NCBI GenBank assembly: GCA_028274925.1
Contig: JAQCNR010000168.1
Location: 1-30,997, forward strand
Direction of reading: 5' to 3'
DNA: 30,997 nt
DNA from: Halovenus sp.
GTDB lineage: Archaea; Halobacteriota; Halobacteria; Halobacteriales; Haloarculaceae
Of the stretch, positions 7,704-14,611 are shown piece by piece; within the stretch, counting starts at the first letter, position 1, and every line of letters begins with the position of its first letter. The notes under the pieces are model-generated. The model ran no database searches. It was not told the origin of the DNA and saw only the letters and a list, made by a program, of their open reading frames with translations. Position numbers and translations under genes: made by a program.

Positions 7704-8801
7704 TCACTCCTCGTCAACGAGGTCGATAACGTTCTCGCGGCCGATTCGGAGTTTTTCGATATCCCCGTCTTCAGCCATATCGGAGAGTACTCGTGACGTT
7801 TTCGAGTCCGACCAGTCCAGTCGGTCAGCAACGTCTGCCTGGCGAATTCGGCCACCCTCTGCTTCCAGCAGCGAGCGAACGCGGTCCTCGTCCGTCGCCA
7901 GTTCGGTTCCTGTTGCGGTGGGTGACGCTGACTGCGATGTGGCAGTCGAAGTGGTCTGACCTGCCGTCGAGCCCGTCTGTTGGGCGTCCCCAGTGTCCTG
8001 CAATTGTCCGTACGCAAGCCCGGCAACGACGAGGATAACCACCAGTCCGGCAACAGCAAGCAGCAGCTGAGTGTTGCCAGATGATGGGTCAGTTATCGGG
8101 CCTCCACTGTCATCAGCGCCAGCTCCGTTGCCCGAAATAAACTCGACGGCAGGGCGCTCGTCCTCGAAGGAGGCTGGTCCGTTGTACTGGATTTCGCCGC
8201 CGCGCTGGCGGTCCGGGTCGGGGTCGATGGTGGCCGCTTCGTAGCCCTCGGGAACGTCGAAGATCAGAATATCGTCGGCGTCGAGGAAGTAGCCACCGCG
8301 GAACACGTCACCGACACCAATTCGTCTCTCATTTGTCTCTGCAAATCCATCCCACTGGAAGCGGTATGTTACGTAGCCCCAGCGCCGCGGCGTCTGTTGC
8401 ACGCCGATTTCACCGGTAAAGTTACTCGCGTTCATCTGTCGCCCGGTTGCAGCCTCCGCGTTGTTGACGACACTGGTCATCCGGTCACGGTAATCACCGA
8501 CGTACTGCGAGCGGTTCTGCTCGAATGTGTCTTGGAACGCTTCGAACTCTGCAACGTCAGCGTCAGTCTCTAATTCCATCCGAACCGTCAGTTCCCACTC
8601 GGCGGAGCCGTTCTCGTACGCACTGATTCGTGTCGTTGTCGTGTCCGTCTCTGGAACAGTTTGGATGTTCGGGGCGATTTCCTCTTGCGTTGTCGCCGTT
8701 GTAGTCTGGTCTGGCCCGAGTGCTTGCGTACCCGCCGCTGCAGGTGTCACAAGGACAACGGCAGCCAACACAATCCAGCAGACACGACCGGGTGCTGTCA
8801 C
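7704..8801 (-). CDS. Membrane-anchored winged-helix protein with secreted sensor-like domain
   Basis: 365 residues. An N-terminal signal or anchor helix (about 7-24) precedes an extracytoplasmic domain (about 40-230) with several N-glycosylation sequons (NGS, NRS, NAS). Then come a Gly/Ser/Thr-rich linker, one transmembrane helix (about 245-266), a Thr/Ser/Gln linker, and a cytoplasmic winged helix-turn-helix (303-365; VRSLLEAEGGRIRQADVADRLDWSDSKTSRVLSDM split over two helices). The arrangement suggests an envelope-sensing transcription regulator, like other haloarchaeal membrane HTH proteins. It is divergent from the acidic secreted-protein gene at 8937, a plausible target or partner. No enzymatic motif is seen. 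Confidence 0.82.
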   Translation of the reverse strand: MTAPGRVCWIVLAAVVLVTPAAAGTQALGPDQTTTATTQEEIAPNIQTVPETDTTTTRISAYENGSAEWELTVRMELETDADVAEFEAFQDTFEQNRSQYVGDYRDRMTSVVNNAEAATGRQMNASNFTGEIGVQQTPRRWGYVTYRFQWDGFAETNERRIGVGDVFRGGYFLDADDILIFDVPEGYEAATIDPDPDRQRGGEIQYNGPASFEDERPAVEFISGNGAGADDSGGPITDPSSGNTQLLLAVAGLVVILVVAGLAYGQLQDTGDAQQTGSTAGQTTSTATSQSASPTATGTELATDEDRVRSLLEAEGGRIRQADVADRLDWSDSKTSRVLSDMAEDGDIEKLRIGRENVIDLVDEE

Positions 8802-8825
8802 GGTATTTCGCTTTCGCTGCTACGG

Positions 8826-8832
8826 ATATAAA
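8826..8832 (-). promoter_or_regulatory. TATA element for the membrane HTH gene
   Basis: The minus strand reads TTTATAT, centred 28 bases before the ATG at 8801, predicting a leaderless mRNA. It is one of the clearest promoters in the window. Confidence 0.6.
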
Positions 8833-9107
8833 GACGACGTTAGTGCGGCTGCAAGCGGGTGAAATTCGGTGCAAACGTCGGCAAGTAGGCGGGAGCGTCG
8901 TCCCTGTTGAAGTAGGTGTAGCCTGTACGAATTCGTATGTCACGGCACACGCCAGCCGCAGTTGTCGCCCTCACGTCACTGCTGGTCGTCGGCCTGCTTT
9001 TTCCAGCAGGCTCGGTGGCCGGAGTGTTCGCGGGCCAGTCCGAGTCGGGCACTACCGACCAGAAAAGCGGCGGAACCGACGTCTCCGTCGAGGTTGGCGA
9101 CCAACTC

Positions 9108-9110
9108 TAG
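9108..9110 (+). other. In-frame amber codon within the secreted acidic protein
   Basis: TAG in the context CTC TAG ACA, in the same frame as both the ATG at 8937 and the long downstream frame. The codon before it ends QL and the next residues read TVV. No frameshift is needed to join the two halves. Confidence 0.9.
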
Positions 9111-10350
9111 ACAGTCGTCGAGAAGACGAGTACTGAAATCAGGACCGAGGCCGAATCTGTCGGGTTCGAGCAGCGCCTCGACAGCGCGAACGCAACGGAG
9201 CGGGCCAGTCTGATCGCCGACCGAGCGCGAGAACTCGAAAACAGGTCCGCGAAGTTGCGCGAAAAATACGACAGACTCACTGAATCCTACCAGCAGGGCG
9301 AACTGAACACCAACGAGTACGCCCGACAGATTGCGGCGTTGAGTGCCAGCGCGACGAATGTTGAGCGCAGTGCCAGCCGACTCCAGAAGCGGGCGGCGAC
9401 ACTGTCGGCTGCTGAGCGACGCGCGGTTGGCGTCACCAACGACGGTCTCGCAGAAATCACGGACGGAATCAATCCCCTGACCGGGGCGACGGCCAGCGCT
9501 GTTCTCGGTCGGTTCACCGGCGAGAACAGCGGCGAAATCAGTATCGAGGTTGACGACCGAATCGAAGTTTCCGTCGAGGGTGACGGCGAGCGCTCCCGGC
9601 AGTTCGAGCGTCCCCGAACTGATGACAACGACGCATACACGCTGAATCAGTCCGCTGCACTCGGGATAGCCGAGGAACAACTCAGTGACGGTCCGGAGGC
9701 GTGGGCACTGCGAGGAGTGAGCACCGAGGAGGATGCCTACGAATTCGAGTTCCAATATCTCGGCCCCGGTGAGGGTGAGGCCGAAGTCTCAGTCGACGGG
9801 TCCAGCGGGACCGTCTTTGCCCTCGAAGAATCTATCGAGGCTCCGGAAGGAGATGATGATGACGAGAACGAGGAGGGCGAGGAGTTCGATGACCTCGTGG
9901 TGCGAGTCGTCTCTGGTGACGCCGCCCCGGGTGCGAACGTGACTCTGCTGGTGACCGGAGACGGCGCACCGGTCGACAACGCAACGGTCCAAATCAATGA
10001 CCAACTGGTCGGAACAACTGGACCGGACGGACGAATCGAGGTGAGGCTGCCTGAGGACAGTGAAATTGAAATTGCCGCCACGGCCGGTGACGCCGACGGC
10101 GAACTGGAATTCGAGTTCGAGGACGACGACGAAGCGCGCGAACTCGGCGCAACGGCGAGCATCGACGGCCAGACAATCACCGTCTCGGTCGTGCGTGGTG
10201 GCCAGCCACTCGACGGCGCGACGGTGACGCTCAACGAGGACGTAACGAAGAGGACTGACGCCAACGGACAAGCCTCGTTTACCTTCACCGAGACTGAACT
10301 GGAAATCAGTATCAAGTTCGAGGACCGCGAAGCCGAACTGGAGTACGAGC

Positions 10351-10542
10351 TTGAGGAAAGAGAGGAGGACGAGGAGGAAGACGAAGAAACCGAAGAAAGC
10401 GACGACGGTGACGAGGGTGACGAAACCGACGACGAAGGAGACGACGACAGCGACGAGGAGGACGACGAAACCGAAGAAAGCGATGACGAAGACGACGAAA
10501 CCGAAGAAGAGGAAGACGACGAAGAGACCGAGAGCGACGACT
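10351..10542 (+). repeat. Low-complexity Asp/Glu tail-coding repeat
   Basis: About 190 bases made largely of GAC, GAA and GAG codons, giving about 60 residues that are nearly all Asp, Glu, Ser and Thr, with ETEESDD recurring. The near-identical unit GAAACCGAAGAAAGCGA occurs twice. Such tracts are prone to slippage and length change. Confidence 0.7.
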
Positions 10543-10601
10543 GACTCGCCCACTCTCCGCATCTGCGACTGCCGTGATTTTCTGCTATCGAATCCTGAAC
10601 A

Positions 10602-11267
10602 TCACTCGGGCACGCGACCGCAGGCGCTCCGGATAAAGCCGAACCCCATGCGTTCCTGTTCAAACGCAGTCGTCTCGGTCGCCAGTCGGTCGCGGGCGTC
10701 TCGCCAGCGGGTGTCGAGTGCCTCCGCGGGCGACTCTCGCGAGAACCGACCACCCGGACTGGAGAACCTGACGAACAGCCGGAAGAGTGCATTCATCGGA
10801 GCGGCGAGGGCGCGGTCACTCCGGCCTGCCATCATGATTGCGAGTCGCCCGCCCGGTGGGAGTAAATCGAGCCACGTCTCGACGGCGGCGCTGGGGTTCT
10901 GGAGCATCCCAACGACGAACGTCGAGATAACGGCGTCAGCTTCTTCAATTGGAGGCTGTGTCGCGTCGGCGCGGCAGACGTGGACGTTCTCCCAGCCTGC
11001 CTGTGCGACTCGCTGTTGGGCACCGCCGAGCATCGCCGGCACGAGGTCGATTCCAACCACCTCGCCAGCGGGGCCGACTGCGCGGCGCAGGTGCGGGAAG
11101 TTCGCGCCGGTCCCACAACCCATCTCGACGACGGTGTCACCGGGCGACAGCGAGAGCGTCTCGACGAGTCGTTCGCGCCAGGAGCGAATGCCGGGCGCGG
11201 TGGCGAGGCGGTCGTAGGCCTTTGCCCAGCGCGTGTAAAACTGCTGCGTCGCGTCGATATCACTCAT
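10602..11267 (-). CDS. SAM-dependent class I methyltransferase
   Basis: 221 residues from the ATG at 11267, which overlaps the thiR stop by 8 bases; the open frame extends further upstream but only through thiR. Motif I is VVEMGCGTGANF (46-57), followed by the acidic ribose-binding VVGIDLVPAML, motif ADATQPP, and LLPPGGRLAIMM. This is a Methyltransf_11/25-type Rossmann fold. The N-terminal FYTRWAKAYDR recalls UbiE/quinone and small-molecule methyltransferases, but the substrate cannot be fixed. As the last gene of dcd-thiR-methyltransferase it is probably co-transcribed; a link to thiamine or nucleotide metabolism is only positional. Confidence 0.87.
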   Translation of the reverse strand: MSDIDATQQFYTRWAKAYDRLATAPGIRSWRERLVETLSLSPGDTVVEMGCGTGANFPHLRRAVGPAGEVVGIDLVPAMLGGAQQRVAQAGWENVHVCRADATQPPIEEADAVISTFVVGMLQNPSAAVETWLDLLPPGGRLAIMMAGRSDRALAAPMNALFRLFVRFSSPGGRFSRESPAEALDTRWRDARDRLATETTAFEQERMGFGFIRSACGRVPE

Positions 11268-12159
11268 CGAAATCACGGAGCGTCGTCGCAACTGACGGCG
11301 CGTCGGGCCCGAACAGGTAGAGAATTGGCTCGATACCGTAGCCGCCGGTCTGGTAGAGCACAGTTGCGTCTGGCTCGTCGGCAAGCGCTTGTGAAATCGC
11401 GTCCTCGATGTCGGCTTCGGCGTCGAACTCGACGGCCGTATGCCCGGCCGCAACGAGTCGGTCGAGAGTGTCTTCATCGTAGCTGATGTTCACGGCGGCA
11501 CGGGCGTCACTCCCCGCGGCCTGGGCGGCCAACAGGACGCTCGCGACGTGTTGGCTGACACCGAACTCCGGTTCACCGGGGACCGTCACCTTTCCACGGA
11601 TAGCGAGCACTCGCCCCGGGACGGCAGCCACGTCGTCGATGGATTCAGCGTCAGGCAACGACTCGGCGAGATTCGAGCCGACGGCTGGAATCAACCGCCC
11701 GAATTCGGGTGAGTTCTGCAGAATTCGGAGACCACGCCGGACCGAGGCGCGGGCGCGGTTGGCGGCCCGAAGCCGACTATCTGGGTCGTGAATCGCAAAC
11801 GCGCCGTCGTAGGCCTCGATTTCGGGGACCGCCTCAGCGTGCAGGTCTGAGAGGACGCCGCCGTGTTCCAGTTCTCGGATGCAGACCTCGACTTCGATGA
11901 GTGCCTCTGCGGTCGTCATCTCGCCAGAGGCAAGCCCATCGGCCAGTTCGTCGACGAGTTGCTGGACGCGCTCGGTTTCCATAATTCGCTCATTGCGTGC
12001 CACATCCCCGTGGACGTACTTCGAGACGGCGCTCTGGCTGATGCCGAGTTGGTCGGCCACCTCGTTTTGCGTGAACCCCCGCTCGCGGAGTGACTCGGCC
12101 AGGAGTGACCGAAAGGTGGGCAGAAACTCCTCCACGACGAGTTCTTCGATGAATTTCAT
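11260..12159 (-). CDS. thiR: ThiR-type regulator: HTH plus ThiN domain
   Basis: 299 residues. An Xre-like helix-turn-helix near residues 24-52 (FTQNEVADQLGISQSAVSKYVHGD) is followed by a linker of about 70 residues and a C-terminal ThiN-like domain (about 135-295; VGSNLAESLPDAESIDDVAAVPGR, DTLDRLVAAGHTAVEFD, YQTGGYGIEPILYLFG). In archaea ThiN is a thiamine-phosphate synthase domain; stand-alone HTH-ThiN proteins (ThiR) are described as thiamine-pathway repressors sensing thiamine phosphates. The gene starts in the TAATG overlap with dcd and itself overlaps the methyltransferase, so all three should be co-translated. A direct synthase role is the alternative but less likely given the HTH. Confidence 0.88.
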   Translation of the reverse strand: MKFIEELVVEEFLPTFRSLLAESLRERGFTQNEVADQLGISQSAVSKYVHGDVARNERIMETERVQQLVDELADGLASGEMTTAEALIEVEVCIRELEHGGVLSDLHAEAVPEIEAYDGAFAIHDPDSRLRAANRARASVRRGLRILQNSPEFGRLIPAVGSNLAESLPDAESIDDVAAVPGRVLAIRGKVTVPGEPEFGVSQHVASVLLAAQAAGSDARAAVNISYDEDTLDRLVAAGHTAVEFDAEADIEDAISQALADEPDATVLYQTGGYGIEPILYLFGPDAPSVATTLRDFDE

Positions 12160-14183
12160 TATTGCTCCCCACCGAACTCACGGTCGCCGCCGATACGAGA
12201 GGCCTGTGGCCCCTCCTGATTCTGGTATTTCGACCCGCGCTCGCTCCCGTAGGGTCGCTCTGCTGGATTCTTGAGTTCTGTAAACGTCAGCTGAGAGATA
12301 CGCATATCAGGGTCGAGTGCAACCGGAGCGGCCCCGAGATTCGAGAGTTCGAGCGTAATCTGGCCCTTGTAACCGGGGTCACAGAGGCCGGCAGTGTTCG
12401 AGAGGAAGATGCCGCCGCGCCCGCCGAGGAAATTCTCGATTGTCCGACCGTTGGGCTGGACCTCTAGGTCGTAGGTCGACTCAACTCGGTCTGTCTCTTC
12501 GACTGCGACCACCTCCTCGAAGTGGATTCCTCCATCGAGGATTTGAGTCAACCGATCCGTGTTGACGCCGGCATCGCGGTACGCGGCCTCGAACCGCCGC
12601 AGCGTGTCGCGCTTAACCGTTTCGTACTCCTCGTTTTCGATGTTCGAGATGTTGGATTTCGAGGAATACCCGACGAGATCCGCCGCGTCTTTCATCCGTA
12701 GCCCGGCCTCGTTGCGGTATGCGCGAAGCAGTGCGCTCGGAACCGGGACGTACTGACCGCGCTTGTGAGCGTCGTCACTGAAGTCGACGGCCCACATCTC
12801 GCCAGACCACTCGACGTCGCTCATCGGAATGTAGGTTTCGCGCTCGCGGCTGTACACCGAGGTCAGCAGTCCGAGCCGCGAGCCGAGATATGCGGCCCTG
12901 TTAGCCAGGTCGGGATTGGCCGTGTACAGCGTGTCTCTCGTCTCCCGTCGGCAACCGTCACCGTCGAGTAGTCCGTCGAGTAACGCTTCCAGAACTGGTT
13001 CCGGCCAGTTGAACGCGTCCTGGGGAATTGTCTTCTCGCTACCGGACCCGGCGAGTTCTCGGAACAGCTTCGACCAGAGTGCCGAACAGACTGTGAGTCT
13101 CGTGATTCGGCCGGCGTCGTACCACGACAGTCCGGTATCGTATTCCTCGAAGAACTCCGCAAACCGGTCCAGATACTCTTGTTCGGTATTTGCGACCTGA
13201 ATCTGTTCCCGTCGGGCTGAGCCTTCGGCGATGTAGAAACCGAGCACCCACCCGAACTCGGGGGTAAGTTCGAGCTCTCGTGGGAGTTTCGTATCACTCT
13301 GTTTGAACGCAACATCGACTCCGTCCGGCGTATCGGGACGAGAGAGCGCTGACAGCGGCGCGCTATCGGTCGCCTCGTAAAAGTTCTCCGAGCCGTCGGG
13401 AACCTGCTGCCAGTCGACGGCTCCGAGCCCGTCACTCGCATAGACGGTCGTCTCCTCGGAGTCGAGGTGGTCGAGCAGGTCGAGTTGGGTTACCTGGCTC
13501 GGTGAGTCCGGCAGTTGGCTCGGAACCATGACGTGTTGGCCCTCAGCCTCTTCGCTCGGAATTCGCGTCACACCACCCTCTTCATCGAGGGTGAAGAGAT
13601 TGTGGTCTTTCGTCACATGAACTTGCTTGCCAGACTGCAACTGCACGCGGTAGATCTGCTTAGTCGGATTCGTGATGTGGTCGGTAACTCTGTGCGTCCC
13701 AACTTCGAGTGTCTGTGGGTCGAACGAGACCGCCCGCGCGGGTCGTTCGTTTTCGACGATCTCACCAATTTCGTAGAAGCCGAACCCGCCCTCGGGCGTC
13801 CACAGGAACACCTCCTCGTCGTACGGCAACGAGGCGTGGACCACAACCGCAAGACGGCCCAGCGATGACCGCCCTTCAACGTGGGCGATAAGGTCCGGCG
13901 GAATTTCCACGCGCTCTTTGGTCGTTCCGAGAACGAAATCGCCCGGGTGAAGGACGAACTCTTCGCCTTCTTCGATAGTCGTCTCCTCGACGTAATCGTC
14001 GACTTCCTGTTCAGAGTTGGGGTGAATGCAGGGAATGTTGGTGCGCTGGAATTCGAGAAAGGTGCGCCCGAGACGGAGGTCGACGCTGGCGGGCTGAATC
14101 TGGATATCGAGGTCGTCGAGTGGTTCGATAACGAGGTCCCCGGTTTCGAGTCGCTCCAGAATATCGCCGTCGGAGAGTATCAT
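12159..14183 (-). CDS. dcd: dCTP deaminase precursor containing an intein
   Basis: 674 residues from the ATG at 14183; the longer open frame upstream is Arg/Pro-rich and unlikely. Residues 1-117 are dCTP deaminase (MILSDGDILERLETGDLVIEPL, then IQPASVDLRLG and the nucleotide-binding HVEGRSSLGRLAVVVHA). Residues 118-596 are an intein. Residues 597-674 resume the enzyme (TAGLCDPGYKGQITLELSN, MRISQLTF, RPYGSERGSKY). Joining the two gives a normal 195-residue enzyme with the catalytic Glu in TLEL. It converts dCTP to dUTP and ammonia, feeding dTMP synthesis; some archaeal relatives also hydrolyse dUTP. Splicing is needed for activity because the intein sits between two active-site segments. First gene of the dcd-thiR-methyltransferase operon, with a leaderless-type promoter. 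Confidence 0.95.
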   Translation of the reverse strand: MILSDGDILERLETGDLVIEPLDDLDIQIQPASVDLRLGRTFLEFQRTNIPCIHPNSEQEVDDYVEETTIEEGEEFVLHPGDFVLGTTKERVEIPPDLIAHVEGRSSLGRLAVVVHASLPYDEEVFLWTPEGGFGFYEIGEIVENERPARAVSFDPQTLEVGTHRVTDHITNPTKQIYRVQLQSGKQVHVTKDHNLFTLDEEGGVTRIPSEEAEGQHVMVPSQLPDSPSQVTQLDLLDHLDSEETTVYASDGLGAVDWQQVPDGSENFYEATDSAPLSALSRPDTPDGVDVAFKQSDTKLPRELELTPEFGWVLGFYIAEGSARREQIQVANTEQEYLDRFAEFFEEYDTGLSWYDAGRITRLTVCSALWSKLFRELAGSGSEKTIPQDAFNWPEPVLEALLDGLLDGDGCRRETRDTLYTANPDLANRAAYLGSRLGLLTSVYSRERETYIPMSDVEWSGEMWAVDFSDDAHKRGQYVPVPSALLRAYRNEAGLRMKDAADLVGYSSKSNISNIENEEYETVKRDTLRRFEAAYRDAGVNTDRLTQILDGGIHFEEVVAVEETDRVESTYDLEVQPNGRTIENFLGGRGGIFLSNTAGLCDPGYKGQITLELSNLGAAPVALDPDMRISQLTFTELKNPAERPYGSERGSKYQNQEGPQASRIGGDREFGGEQ
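12396..13832 (-). mobile_element. 479-aa intein with LAGLIDADG homing endonuclease and internal HTH
   Basis: Inserted between A117 and T597 of the dCTP deaminase precursor. It begins Ser1-LPYDEEVF (block A), has block B VHVTKDHNLF with the TxxH pattern (T74, H77), block F near 446-470 (YDLEVQPNGRTIENFLG) and block G ending IFLSN, followed by Thr+1. The usual penultimate His is Ser. Two LAGLIDADG-type motifs, LGFYIAEGS (197-205) and LLDGLLDGDG (284-293), both keep an acidic residue, so the endonuclease may be active. Residues 365-427 look like an Xre-type HTH (MKDAADLVGYSSKSNISNIEN), perhaps helping DNA recognition. The frame is intact. Confidence 0.93.
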
Positions 14184-14205
14184 ACTGAGTACGCGGACCA
14201 CGAGG

Positions 14206-14213
14206 AAATAAAA
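14206..14213 (-). promoter_or_regulatory. TATA element for the dcd operon
   Basis: The minus strand reads TTTTATTT centred 27 bases before the ATG at 14183, predicting a leaderless dcd-thiR-methyltransferase mRNA and supporting that start codon. Confidence 0.55.
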
Positions 14214-14272
14214 GCTCCTGATATACACGCCGACACTCAGGGTTTTTGTAGCCGGCTGACCGACAGGCGGGC

Positions 14273-14611
14273 ATGAAACAGGCAATCGTCGCACGCGCAG
14301 ACCTCGGGATGGGCGAGGGAAAACTCGCCGCACAGGTCGCCCACGCTTCCTTGCAGGCGTACGAGGAGGCTGACGGTAAGGCACAGCGAGAGTGGAAAGG
14401 CTCCGGCCAGAAGAAAATCGTCCTGCAGGCAAACAGCGAGCGCGAACTGTTCGAGATCAACGAGAGCGCCGATGTCGAGGGGCTCCCGCACGCGCTCGTG
14501 CGAGACGCGGGCCACACGCAACTCGAACCGGGAACAGCAACAACCGTGGCAGTTGGGCCAGCAAGCGACCGAGCAGTGGACGCCATCACCGGCGACCTCT
14601 CGCTGTACTAG
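14273..14611 (+). CDS. pth2: Peptidyl-tRNA hydrolase, archaeal Pth2 type
   Basis: 112 residues, the normal length for archaeal Pth2. Conserved features: MKQAIVARADLGMGEGKLAAQVAHAS at the N terminus (split here as KQAIVARADLGMG and GKLAAQVAHAS), WKGSGQKKIVLQ in the middle, and the C-terminal AGHTQLEPGTATTVAVGP. It releases peptides from peptidyl-tRNA that has dropped off ribosomes, recycling tRNA. It stands alone between the divergent dcd operon and the convergent recombinase/CheF fusion, whose stop codon it overlaps by 4 bases. The assignment is firm. Confidence 0.97.
   Translation: MKQAIVARADLGMGEGKLAAQVAHASLQAYEEADGKAQREWKGSGQKKIVLQANSERELFEINESADVEGLPHALVRDAGHTQLEPGTATTVAVGPASDRAVDAITGDLSLY

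Larger units (their letters stand above)
8937..10544 (+). pseudogene. Secreted acidic protein interrupted by an in-frame TAG at codon 58
   Basis: From the ATG at 8937 the frame codes for a clean signal peptide (hydrophobic ALTSLLVVGLLFPAGSVAG) and then VSVEVGDQL. A TAG follows at 9108-9110, after which the same frame stays open to 10544 with haloarchaeal codon use. The downstream part (TVVEKTSTEIRTEAES onwards) has a helical region to about codon 170, two beta-rich repeats of about 80 residues resembling Ig/carboxypeptidase-regulatory folds (NATVQIND, GATVTLNE, each with a T..GPDGR or TDANGQ turn), and a long Asp/Glu tail. Haloarchaeal relatives, as I recall them, read QLSTV here, so one TCG to TAG change would explain the stop. 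After the TAG the first usable start is a TTG at 9255, which would lose the signal peptide. A recent nonsense mutation, sequencing error or readthrough are all possible. Confidence 0.75.

Noticed and set aside
9108..9110. Pyrrolysine codon
   Set aside because: Haloarchaea are not known to use pyrrolysine, and nothing in the window hints at the required genes. A TCG-to-TAG change is simpler.
9737..10792. Long Ser-rich antisense frame under the acidic protein
   Set aside because: The poly-Ser stretch is the reverse complement of the Asp/Glu codon repeat, so it is a composition artefact.
12863..13441. Out-of-frame Arg/Ser-rich frame inside the intein
   Set aside because: The real intein frame is intact, so this alternative frame is a shadow rather than a free-standing endonuclease gene.
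14184..14432. 83-residue N-terminal extension of dCTP deaminase
   Set aside because: Arg/Pro-rich, absent from the enzyme family, and would cross the dcd promoter and the pth2 start.
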